In this document: positions 12,192 through 19,782 of the stretch, in pieces
Layout: every line of letters starts with the position of its first letter
How positions within the stretch are numbered: the first letter of the stretch is position 1
Source of the DNA: a virus
DNA: 33,193 nucleotides
Reading direction: 5' to 3' (one strand)
Virus record (IMG/VR): IMGVR_UViG_3300049222_000308
Location: 1-33,193 of that record
Program-made: the position numbers and the translations under genes
The notes under the pieces: generated by a model
Seen by the model: the letters and a program-made list of their open reading frames with translations, nothing else
Told to the model about the DNA's origin: nothing
Database searches by the model: none

Positions 12192-12548
12192 TTACTTCTT
12201 TTTCACGCTCTCAGCCAAACCACCACCAAAATAAAAACCAACAATTAACAGCATTATCTCACCTATCCAGAAGTCCCCCAGGATTGCCTTCACACCCTCA
12301 ATGTCGCCTTTGCCAGCAAGCGTCATGCCTAACGTGATGGCAAAGCAAAGCAAAAATGTGAACGCAAACATCAACGCAAGATAACGTTGTGCCAGTTTGA
12401 ATGGCGCATATGCAGACAACAAATCAGTCTTGGCTTTACTAACTGCCGCAACTTCTTCCTCAGTGCTTGTGTGCATTGAGTCGATAAGCTTCATGCCTTT
12501 CTCAACAACATCACCACTACCAAGCAGTTTCATAATTACAGGTATCAT
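12192..12548 (-). CDS. Holin with three membrane segments
   Basis: This 118-residue protein resembles the 'holin of 3TMs' family (PF11351 type). After a charged N-terminal part (VVEKGMKLIDSMHTSTEEEVAAVSKAKTD) come membrane segments YLALMFAFTFLLCFAITLGM and GEIMLLIVGFYFGGGLA, possibly with a third short one, then a KKK tail. Holins collect in the inner membrane and open it at a set time to let the endolysin out. The start overlaps the preceding stop as ATGA. The lysozyme is two genes downstream. Confidence 0.83.
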   Translation of the reverse strand: MIPVIMKLLGSGDVVEKGMKLIDSMHTSTEEEVAAVSKAKTDLLSAYAPFKLAQRYLALMFAFTFLLCFAITLGMTLAGKGDIEGVKAILGDFWIGEIMLLIVGFYFGGGLAESVKKK

Positions 12549-13237
12549 TTTAATGCATCCTTTATGCTATCTAACGTACCCTTTAGCGAGTAGCCGGAAG
12601 GTCTAGGGTTATATTCACACTGATACGATCTTGCACATCCAACATGAAGCTCAGTTGTATGCGACTCTTGTGTGTTGTTTGCGCCTTGATAAAAACAAAG
12701 GATTTCTTTTTTGCTGATTACTTCGGTATGTGCCAATCGACAGGTGGTCATCTTAGGAATTGATGCACTGGCTTTGAAAGCTACAAGCGCAATCAAACCC
12801 ACAACCAAAACGCCCATCACTAAATAGAACAACATGCTAAGACCATCGAAGATTTCTTTGCGTTGTGCCGCTTGTTCTAAAGCTTGTTGTTTGGCACGCT
12901 CTTTCTGTGCCTGTATGCGCCTAGCACGTTCTTCAACGATTGAACGCCATGTGCCTGACCCAAACCGCAAATCAACTAGCATCGATACTTCGTATAGCTT
13001 TTCAGATGCCAGCTTGGCATCAATCATCTCAGAAGCCACGCCGCCAATGCCATCCATAGCACCAACGCCAGACTTTTTATTACGCTCTTTGTTTACCTGT
13101 GCTTGGCCTTCAAAGAGGTTGTCGATATAACCAGCGATTTCTGAAATGTCATTACAGGTATTGATGCACGATTTGATAGCATCGGTAGCACCTTTGACTA
13201 AAGCAATGCCAGCAAGGGCTGTACTAATAGGTTCCAT
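12545..13237 (-). CDS. Membrane-anchored protein of the lysis region (230 aa)
   Basis: The start at 13237 (MEPISTALAGIALVKG) is preferred because this N-terminus resembles small conserved marine-phage proteins; the frame is open to a TTG at 13285. Order: an N-terminal hydrophobic helix (about 1-20), a helical region with NTCNDISEIAGYIDNLFEGQAQVNKE, a long charged coiled coil (about residues 95-125, RARRIQAQKERAKQQALEQ), a membrane segment (about 133-155, LFYLVMGVLVVGLIALVAF) and a Cys-containing C-terminal domain with five to six cysteines (TCRLAH, ILCFYQ, GCARSYQCEY) that may be periplasmic and disulphide-bonded. Topology and operon position would suit a spanin-like or lysis-control role, but this is inference. 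Confidence 0.7.
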   Translation of the reverse strand: MEPISTALAGIALVKGATDAIKSCINTCNDISEIAGYIDNLFEGQAQVNKERNKKSGVGAMDGIGGVASEMIDAKLASEKLYEVSMLVDLRFGSGTWRSIVEERARRIQAQKERAKQQALEQAAQRKEIFDGLSMLFYLVMGVLVVGLIALVAFKASASIPKMTTCRLAHTEVISKKEILCFYQGANNTQESHTTELHVGCARSYQCEYNPRPSGYSLKGTLDSIKDALK

Positions 13238-13406
13238 TAGCCAAGATGCCAGCAAGTAAAATGATTGTCGTACCAGCAGTGCCAATCATGATTGCTTCAA
13301 TGCGTTTTATACGCAGAATAGTTTCACGCCAGCGTTCAGCACATACTGCTTCATGTGTGTCTATCTGACCTTGAACTGATTGAACTGTTGGTTTGCTCAT
13401 CGCCAT
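13224..13406 (-). CDS. XhlA-like small membrane protein
   Basis: The 60-residue protein has a helical N-terminal half with an Arg-rich coiled pattern (ERWRETILRIKRIEAIM) and one C-terminal membrane segment (GTAGTTIILLAGILANG), the layout of XhlA-type haemolysin/lysis accessory proteins. AAGGA precedes the ATG at 13406; a second ATG at 13400 overlaps the oxygenase stop as ATGA and is also possible. It opens the lysis region, ahead of the holin. It may be a holin partner or a second holin. Confidence 0.7.
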   Translation of the reverse strand: MAMSKPTVQSVQGQIDTHEAVCAERWRETILRIKRIEAIMIGTAGTTIILLAGILANGTY

Positions 13407-13939
13407 CTTGGTCCTTCAAACCATGCAACTAAGCTGTGCCTAGTACCTTTAGTTATTTCTGTGACTTGATGCTCTAAATAACTTGGGAAACAAAGAACTG
13501 TTCCTTTTGCCCTTAGTTGATTGATGTAGGGATTAGGAACATTAGCAAAGCGAAAATCACACCCTTCATAAACATCTGGATCAGATAGTTGAACTACAAC
13601 ACTTATTTTTCTGTCGAAAGCGGCACCGCTTTGCCAATCCACGTCATGATGCCAGTTATATGTGCCTGTATCCTCTGCTCTATACTCTGTAAATTGAACA
13701 GCACTCATGTCTGTAACATCAAAACCAAAAGCGTTTCTGTTAGCTTCTTTGGCATAGTGCCATAAAACATTTTTGATTGAAGTGTCAGTAACCCACCTAA
13801 TCTTGCTTCTACGATAATCGGGATCATCCGAATTAAACATTTGAGCTTCGATTGGTTCTGTTTTTATCTGACTCTCTACTATTTGATCACAGGTGTCATT
13901 GCTAAGAATGCCAGACCAAAGTTGCCAGCAATGTCTCAT
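13397..13939 (-). CDS. 2OG-Fe(II) oxygenase, prolyl-hydroxylase-like
   Basis: The 180-residue protein has the motifs of 2-oxoglutarate/Fe(II) dioxygenases of the prolyl 4-hydroxylase / PiuC type: YNWHHDVDW with iron ligands His97 and Asp99, FPSYLEHQVTEI with the distal His157, and GTRHSLVAWFEG with Arg167 binding 2-oxoglutarate. The full facial triad is present, so it should be active. Such enzymes hydroxylate protein side chains or small molecules. It starts immediately after the stop of the 78-aa gene (TAAATG) and lies two genes after the tail fibre, whose collagen-like Gly-Pro-Thr tract is an obvious candidate substrate. That pairing is inference. Confidence 0.85.
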   Translation of the reverse strand: MRHCWQLWSGILSNDTCDQIVESQIKTEPIEAQMFNSDDPDYRRSKIRWVTDTSIKNVLWHYAKEANRNAFGFDVTDMSAVQFTEYRAEDTGTYNWHHDVDWQSGAAFDRKISVVVQLSDPDVYEGCDFRFANVPNPYINQLRAKGTVLCFPSYLEHQVTEITKGTRHSLVAWFEGPRWR

Positions 13940-14176
13940 TTAATCACCATCAGGATTTATAGGAACATGAGGTGTGTAATCAGCAACAGCACCGAAGTCC
14001 CCAGCAACAGCTCTATCAAAAAGTTCTTTAGAGTGTGGATACATATCATTTGGGTTTGCTGTAAATGAAACACTTTCTTCTGGTAAATGATCAAAGTTTA
14101 CATCCAAATCTATAAGAGTACGTTCTTCATTAACGTATCTAGGATTTGATACTGTAGTGTATGTGTAATTTACCAT
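13940..14176 (-). CDS. Unknown 78-aa protein after the tail fibre
   Basis: The start at 14176 overlaps the fibre stop as TAATG, so it is translated by coupling; a longer frame upstream is shadow sequence. The protein is acidic, with aromatic strands at the start (VNYTYTTVSNPRYVNEE, LIDLDVNFDHLP), then SVSFTANPNDMYPHSKELFDRAVAGDFG and a proline-rich end. The phrase YPHSKELFDRAVAGDFG resembles short phage proteins encoded near tail fibres, possibly fibre chaperones or tip proteins, but I cannot name a family. It sits between fibre and oxygenase in one operon. Confidence 0.68.
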   Translation of the reverse strand: MVNYTYTTVSNPRYVNEERTLIDLDVNFDHLPEESVSFTANPNDMYPHSKELFDRAVAGDFGAVADYTPHVPINPDGD

Positions 14177-16482
14177 TAAGAAATCCTTACAAAAAGTGTG
14201 GAAGTAGTATTTGCCGACCCATTGCCCATGCACCTCCAAGTGCCAGAAAATGTATAACCACTGGTTGCGTTAGATGAATTCCCCGGTCTTAAAAGATAGC
14301 CAGGGCCAGTTCCATTATGACCATATGCCCAGCCATAATAATCAGAGGCAAACGTATATGAACCTATAGCATTAGATGTTGTTGATGGTGTGCCAGCAGG
14401 ACCAGTCGGACCTGTCGGACCTGTAGAACCGCTTGACCCTGTAGGCCCTGTAGGTCCTGTAGGACCTGTTGGCCCTGTTGGCCCTGTTGCCCCATCTGCA
14501 CCATCTGCACCAGTCGGTCCAGTAGGCCCTTGAAGTGCGGCATTTGCTATTGTTTGTTTTTCCCAAGCACCAGCACTTACGTCATACACAGGAATTAAAT
14601 CGCTTGAGTCTGCATCAGTGCCAGTTGAAAATCCTGTTAGTGATGATCCTACATTTGCGCTATCTGTAACATCTGCACTTGCTTCAATAGCATTAAGTTT
14701 GGTGTGATCTGCATCTGTGAATACATTACTATCAGAAGCACTTTCAACTAAGGTTCTAATCTCGCTTGCAGTTTGATCAGCAGTAGCATTAGCTTCAATA
14801 CCATCTAGCTTAGTTCCATCAGCAGACAGATCACGCCCATCTACAGTTTCACTGCCAGACATCGTAATGTTGCCTGTTAGCTGACCGCCAGAAAGAGGCA
14901 TAAAGCCAGAGCCAGCAGTAACACCAGCTTCCCAAGCAGAGCCATTGTAAATCTTTAATGTGTCTGAGGTTGTGTTGTAGAACAGATCACCCTCATCATT
15001 GTTTGATGATGGGTCAGACGATCCAATGCGGTACTTATCAGCAAAATCATTAACTGAGTTAATGTTTGTAGCTACTGTATTGACGTTAGCAATACCAGAA
15101 CCAACAGTATTTACATTGCTGATTGCACCAGCAACAGTGCCTATTGTATCTGTGCCGCTAAGATCAGTGGCTATAGTTCCTATGTTAGCTGTGTCACCAG
15201 CTACAGTAGTCACATTGGAACTGATGCCAGCAACAGTATTGATATTTGATGAGTTACCAGCAACGCTAGTAACATTACTTGCAATACCAGCCACACTAGA
15301 AACGTCACTAGCTACCCCAGCTACCGTAGTAACATTTGCTTTGATGTTCTCAACAGCAGAAACATCACCGCTAATACCAGCCACGGCTGACACATCACTG
15401 CTTATGCCAGCAACCGTATTTACATTACTCACCGCACCAGCCACAGTACCAAGATTGGTAGTATTAGTGCTTGTAGCCATAGTGTTTAGATCAGAAACAA
15501 AATCAGAAGTAGCCAGTAGGTTAAGGTCAGTAACAATATCACTGGTAGCCAACGTGTTTATGTCAGAGACAATATCGCTTGTAGCAAGCGTATTTAGATC
15601 GCTAACAATATCGCTAGTAGCAAGAGTGTTTAGATCAGAAACAATGTCGCTTGTTGCTAGTGTGTTGATGTCATTGATTACATCAGTGACCGCAAGAGTA
15701 TTCAAGTCAGACACAAAATCAGACGTTAGCAAGCTAGCCTTAGCCGCTACACTTGTAATCTCAGATTCTTTACCAGCAACAGTATTGATGTTTGAAGCAT
15801 TACTTACCGCCGCATTTATATTGCTAGCATTACCAGCTACAGAGGTAACATTGCTAGCTATGCCAGCTACCGTTGTTACGTTAGATGATATACCAGCTAC
15901 AGTTTGAATAGCGTCAGTTGCGTCTGTACCATCCTCGATGTCAGCTAGTGTAGCTATGTCAGTTGTAACAGATGTGAGCGTAGCTACATCAGCAATAGTA
16001 GCACCTGCTTCTGGTACACCAGTAGTAGCATTAAATGCTAAGTATTTACCTTTACGATCATCCTTCAAAGGAAGCGTCATCGTTGCGGCTGAGTCAGTAT
16101 CCTGCAAAGTTATCGAGCGATCATTCTCATCTTTTTGATCTGCAAGCTGTGCTGTAAATCTGTCTAATTCTGTGTTCAATGTTGTTACATCGAACGGCCC
16201 CGATGTTGGAAAGTCTGTTGTCCGAGCTAACGGTATGTCTCTTGTAAGAACAACAGTGCTACCACCAGTTGCGCCAGTTACAGAAATCGCCACCGTTCCA
16301 GTGGAACCACTGCCGCCTGTTACTGTGTAATGTGTAGTGATGGTTTTCTTTGTACCATCAACATACACGTTAAGATCGGCATCATCAAAAAATTCAAATG
16401 GCACAGTAAAGCTAGTCTGTGTCGCGCCTTGCGCTACAGTATAAGAAATACGTGCTGAATTATTGCTCAAACTAATAGTCAT
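14176..16482 (-). CDS. Tail fibre with T7 gp17-like base, repeats and collagen-like tract
   Basis: This 768-residue protein should bind the host surface. The N-terminal part (about 1-140) resembles the T7 gp17 attachment domain ([26 protein letters not shown], then [15 protein letters not shown] and [14 protein letters not shown]), which docks to the tail tube. Residues about 190-470 are tandem repeats: ten-residue units of the type VAGxxSNVxT and twelve-residue units [12 protein letters not shown], probably a trimeric stalk. A region with [22 protein letters not shown] follows, a motif known in phage fibres. About fifteen Gly-X-Y triplets, mostly Gly-Pro-Thr, lie at about 652-700, before a C-terminal knob ([18 protein letters not shown]). 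AAGGAG precedes the ATG, and an operator-like site lies 16 bases upstream. Confidence 0.9.
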   Translation of the reverse strand: MTISLSNNSARISYTVAQGATQTSFTVPFEFFDDADLNVYVDGTKKTITTHYTVTGGSGSTGTVAISVTGATGGSTVVLTRDIPLARTTDFPTSGPFDVTTLNTELDRFTAQLADQKDENDRSITLQDTDSAATMTLPLKDDRKGKYLAFNATTGVPEAGATIADVATLTSVTTDIATLADIEDGTDATDAIQTVAGISSNVTTVAGIASNVTSVAGNASNINAAVSNASNINTVAGKESEITSVAAKASLLTSDFVSDLNTLAVTDVINDINTLATSDIVSDLNTLATSDIVSDLNTLATSDIVSDINTLATSDIVTDLNLLATSDFVSDLNTMATSTNTTNLGTVAGAVSNVNTVAGISSDVSAVAGISGDVSAVENIKANVTTVAGVASDVSSVAGIASNVTSVAGNSSNINTVAGISSNVTTVAGDTANIGTIATDLSGTDTIGTVAGAISNVNTVGSGIANVNTVATNINSVNDFADKYRIGSSDPSSNNDEGDLFYNTTSDTLKIYNGSAWEAGVTAGSGFMPLSGGQLTGNITMSGSETVDGRDLSADGTKLDGIEANATADQTASEIRTLVESASDSNVFTDADHTKLNAIEASADVTDSANVGSSLTGFSTGTDADSSDLIPVYDVSAGAWEKQTIANAALQGPTGPTGADGADGATGPTGPTGPTGPTGPTGSSGSTGPTGPTGPAGTPSTTSNAIGSYTFASDYYGWAYGHNGTGPGYLLRPGNSSNATSGYTFSGTWRCMGNGSANTTSTLFVRIS
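14386..14530 (-). repeat. Collagen-like Gly-X-Y tract in the tail fibre
   Basis: About fifteen consecutive Gly-X-Y triplets, chiefly Gly-Pro-Thr with some Gly-Ala-Asp, Gly-Ser-Ser and Gly-Pro-Ala. The DNA is a run of related nine-base units (CCTGTAGGT, CCTGTTGGC, CCTGTCGGA). Such tracts form collagen-like triple helices in phage and spore filaments. Confidence 0.88.
15475..15732 (-). repeat. Tandem 36-bp units in the fibre stalk
   Basis: Seven or so repeats of a twelve-residue unit ([12 protein letters not shown] and variants) are encoded here. The peptide is much better conserved than the DNA: successive units use different codons for Leu, Ala, Thr and Ser. Related ten-residue VAG units flank it on both sides (about 15040-15470 and 15735-15905). 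Confidence 0.8.
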
Positions 16483-16497
16483 ATTAACTCCTTATCA

Positions 16498-16509
16498 TGC
16501 GTTAATGCA
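16498..16509. promoter_or_regulatory. Operator-like site before the tail fibre gene
   Basis: On the minus strand this reads TGCATTAACGCA, eleven of twelve matches to the operator palindrome and identical to the site at 10150. It lies between the internal virion gene and the fibre gene, far from the immunity region. Confidence 0.55.
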
Positions 16510-16514
16510 TGCTT

Positions 16515-16524
16515 CCACGCACAA
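16515..16524 (-). promoter_or_regulatory. Late-gene motif, fibre copy
   Basis: Minus-strand TTGTGCGTGG, one mismatch from the motif TTGTGCGTTG seen before other late genes. It directly abuts the stop codon of the preceding gene and lies 32 bases before the fibre start, next to the operator-like site. Confidence 0.4.
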
Positions 16525-19500
16525 TTAATTACGTCCACCGATCAATAAATCTCTTGCGTCATCACGGATATAAGGAAGCCCCAAGAACGGCGCGTTGTAG
16601 AACAGTTCCTTTGATCCTTCGTTATATCTTCCATGCAGAAAATCATTTGCAGCTCTACCCCAAGAAAGAGCAAGACCAACAGGCGCACCAAACGGTTCAG
16701 TCAAAGCATCAGTCATGCGCTCAGATTTATCAGGGCTAATATATCTAGGTTTGATCCCAGCTACACCATCTTCACTCAGCATGCCGCTATTCACTGCCAT
16801 TGAAAGACCTGTGTAACCAAGATCAGAATACATACCTAGAACGCCAGAATGATCTATGATTCTGGCAAGCACCTCTGGGCTGTCTCGTTTCTCAAACCAA
16901 TAATCAGACTTCTTCAATGACAATGACAGATAAGAAAGACCGACCAAAGCCATTACGCCTTGCAGTCTGTGACGCCTGTTAGGATCTCTGACAGCACCAA
17001 GAATTTTGTTATTAGCACCAAAGCCAAAGTTCATAAATGTAAACGGCAATGTCATTGCGCCGCTTTCAATACGAACCATTTGACGACTACCGCTAGATAC
17101 CTGCTTGTCTATCTTATAAAGCGTTGGAAATTTCTTACGCATCATCTGGAAGAATGCGTTATCAGGCATGTATATGATGCCATCAACCAATGATGGCTTA
17201 TCAAAAGTCTGCCCCATGATAACAGTATTGTTCGCATGCGCAGATGTAGCCGATTGATAAGTGCGTATTCTTGCTCTTTCCTCAGGTGTATTACGAGGCC
17301 AATCATCAGTGTTAGCAAAAAACATATCCATGCTATCATGCTTACTGACTGGCATTTTAGATATGTACTCAGCCATTTCTTCATCGATGCCGTAGCGTCT
17401 TAGATATTCAGCGTCATACTTTGATATTTTGCCTGATGCCATCTTACGAGATAGCTGTATAAACTTATTATTTACCGCCACCTGATCTAGCGTTTTGCCA
17501 GCAAATGTTATAGGCGCGAGTAAGTTTGCTGAAAAGAATGCTTGGTTACCGATGCTTGTAAATTTCTCTACCTTGTTGGGGTGCAAACGTTTTACACTGT
17601 CACTAATAGCTTCTCTCGCAATTACGTTGCGAGTTATATCCAACAACTCACCACCAACCTGTGCTTCTCTAACCACCTTGCCAGTAAAGCTTGGTGATAA
17701 AACTGTTGCCGCACCTGCCTTAAATGTATCTTTAAGGCCATGAGCCATAATGATAGATCCAGTGTCAACCATAGCCGAATAACCTGCTAACGGCAGGTAA
17801 GTCCACGATGTTACACTCTTAGCGACCTTTGATATTTGGTTGTCTAGCCTGTCGGGATTTCTTCTATATGTACCCATGACACGCTGATAATCAGCAGAAA
17901 AACGTGACAGTGTTTTTGCTATCTTTTTGTCATCAAACTTAGCGTCAACCAACATGCTCCGCATATCATCCAAGACTTCATCAATGTTTCTGCCTTGGAA
18001 CTTTTCTGCGAAAGAAATGGATTTGCCCATGCGTTGCATATAAGCGTACAAAGCATCAGGATCTAAGTGCAGATAATCTACAACATCATACTCAGGTATG
18101 TTTATCTTACGATGACGTAAGTGCTTAGTGCCACCAGCCGCACCAGCATTAGGAATATCTTTCTCCATTGATGGCATTAAGTCCTCAAAGCCATCTGCAT
18201 CTTCTTCTAGGATGCGGTTCATAGTTTTATCAGCATCACTTCTAGCTTCTACAAGACCGTCCTTAACATCCTTATAAGATGCTGTTCCGTTCTTGTATCG
18301 CTCGGCTAGATAGTGTTGCTCGAACTTAACTGTAAGTGCTTCCCTTGCCGCATCATCAGAAAGAAGAAGTTCCTTGTTATAATACATAGGGGCAAGAAAA
18401 TCACGGCGAGGCGGTGAGTCTAACGCTCCCTCTAATACAGTAATGCGCTTGTATATAGACGCTTGTTCGTTTTCCAATCGAGTCTTAAGCGCAAACTGTT
18501 TCTTTGAAAGTGTAGACTTCTTCTCAAGGTCTGCAATTATTTCAGCCTTTTGGTTTATCCGTTCCTCTAATGTTTTAATCTGCTTGCCAATACTTTCATT
18601 GGTTTTGAAAACGCCATGATGCGTTGCATCTTCACCAATCTCTTTGAATGTATCGCGCAGTAATGTAACACCTCTCATCTGCGCTTCTGTAATGCCATCC
18701 TTTGCCATACGCACTTGTGCTGGATCATTAGACTCCATCAAAATTTTACGGCGAAAAGTGTCTGCAAAGAAGTCGTCATACTCAGCAGTAAAAGGCGAAT
18801 AAACGCCAGCAATAGATTTAGCTTTATCATTCACACCGATATGCTGTGCATGCAAATCACGCATCTGCATATCAACACGCCTAAACGTACCTTCATATGT
18901 AACTGCACGTTGAGCAACAGACTGCCCAGCAAATGATCCTCTATTACCTTGCACAGGAACAGACGAATTATATGTAAGATCGAAGAACATCTTTTTTATA
19001 TCTTGAGGCATGTCAGCATCAGCAAGAACCTGCTGTGAACCACTACCAAGCCTGTTAGTTACAACAGCGTCATAATCGCCGCCAGCTTGCCCTACATAGC
19101 CATCATCAAGGTTGACACCATCATCTGCCCATACATGCTTGATCTTCTCGCCACGCGCCACCCTAGCCACCTTTGCGGCTGATGACTTAAAGAAAGGTTG
19201 CATATAACTTGCACCTTTGAATGCCCCGCCAAAGAAGCCGCTTAGTGCAGTTGATGCGGCGATGTTACTAGCTGACTCAAACTCAGCATCAGCTACAGCG
19301 AATGGTGCGCGTCTTAACTCTGATGCAACGCCATATCCAAAGCCAACGCCAGCAAGCTTTGCAGTGCTACTCAATACAGTCTTGCCAAGACCAACAGCAT
19401 TAAGACCTGGAATGAATGTTGTAACAAACAAAGGGTCTGTAATACCTGCGGCAAGTTGCGCGGTAAATGGTGCGCGAGATGCAACATCACGCCGCACTCT

Positions 19501-19782
19501 TGATCTATCTACTCGCTGTTTTAGAAAGTTCAGATGATCTTGGTTTTTGGCTCTGATTAAATCCTCATAAAATGGCAAGTAATTATCGTCTAATGCACCC
19601 ACCACATCGAAGGTCGGATCTCGCAATGTGTCACCAAATATCTTATGTTCTTCTATGCTCTCAAACATAGGCATGCTGTTGTAAGCCATGTTAGCTTTCC
19701 AACCCTCATACCATGTGGGATCAACTTCATCCTTGAAGCCAGCACTTGTAGCTATAAAGAAATCTCTGCGACCTACATCCAT
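16525..19782 (-). CDS. Large internal virion protein (T7 gp16-like position)
   Basis: At 1085 residues this is the largest product and by place and size corresponds to T7 gp16, the ejected core protein that helps form a channel through the host envelope. The sequence has several glycine/alanine-rich hydrophobic stretches in the N-terminal third (AQLAAGITDPLFVTTFIPGLNAVGLG, IAASTALSGFFGGAFKG), long coiled coils in the middle (LEERINQKAEIIADLEKKS) and helical C-terminal parts with hydrophobic helices. I do not see the lytic transglycosylase motif found at the N-terminus of T7 gp16. It overlaps the upstream gene by one base (TAATG) and is followed by the fibre gene after a short regulatory gap. 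Confidence 0.78.
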   Translation of the reverse strand: MDVGRRDFFIATSAGFKDEVDPTWYEGWKANMAYNSMPMFESIEEHKIFGDTLRDPTFDVVGALDDNYLPFYEDLIRAKNQDHLNFLKQRVDRSRVRRDVASRAPFTAQLAAGITDPLFVTTFIPGLNAVGLGKTVLSSTAKLAGVGFGYGVASELRRAPFAVADAEFESASNIAASTALSGFFGGAFKGASYMQPFFKSSAAKVARVARGEKIKHVWADDGVNLDDGYVGQAGGDYDAVVTNRLGSGSQQVLADADMPQDIKKMFFDLTYNSSVPVQGNRGSFAGQSVAQRAVTYEGTFRRVDMQMRDLHAQHIGVNDKAKSIAGVYSPFTAEYDDFFADTFRRKILMESNDPAQVRMAKDGITEAQMRGVTLLRDTFKEIGEDATHHGVFKTNESIGKQIKTLEERINQKAEIIADLEKKSTLSKKQFALKTRLENEQASIYKRITVLEGALDSPPRRDFLAPMYYNKELLLSDDAAREALTVKFEQHYLAERYKNGTASYKDVKDGLVEARSDADKTMNRILEEDADGFEDLMPSMEKDIPNAGAAGGTKHLRHRKINIPEYDVVDYLHLDPDALYAYMQRMGKSISFAEKFQGRNIDEVLDDMRSMLVDAKFDDKKIAKTLSRFSADYQRVMGTYRRNPDRLDNQISKVAKSVTSWTYLPLAGYSAMVDTGSIIMAHGLKDTFKAGAATVLSPSFTGKVVREAQVGGELLDITRNVIAREAISDSVKRLHPNKVEKFTSIGNQAFFSANLLAPITFAGKTLDQVAVNNKFIQLSRKMASGKISKYDAEYLRRYGIDEEMAEYISKMPVSKHDSMDMFFANTDDWPRNTPEERARIRTYQSATSAHANNTVIMGQTFDKPSLVDGIIYMPDNAFFQMMRKKFPTLYKIDKQVSSGSRQMVRIESGAMTLPFTFMNFGFGANNKILGAVRDPNRRHRLQGVMALVGLSYLSLSLKKSDYWFEKRDSPEVLARIIDHSGVLGMYSDLGYTGLSMAVNSGMLSEDGVAGIKPRYISPDKSERMTDALTEPFGAPVGLALSWGRAANDFLHGRYNEGSKELFYNAPFLGLPYIRDDARDLLIGGRN

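Noticed and set aside
12546-12560. TAATGCATCC as another operator copy
   Set aside because: It lies in coding sequence at a gene junction, matches only one arm, and has no promoter next to it.
14999-15907. 302-residue open frame antisense to the tail fibre
   Set aside because: It mirrors the repeated codons of the fibre stalk, is made of low-complexity Leu/Val/Ser/Thr repeats and lies fully inside a well-supported gene.
15040-15910. CRISPR-like repeats
   Set aside because: Units are directly adjacent, have no unique spacers and keep the reading frame of the fibre protein.
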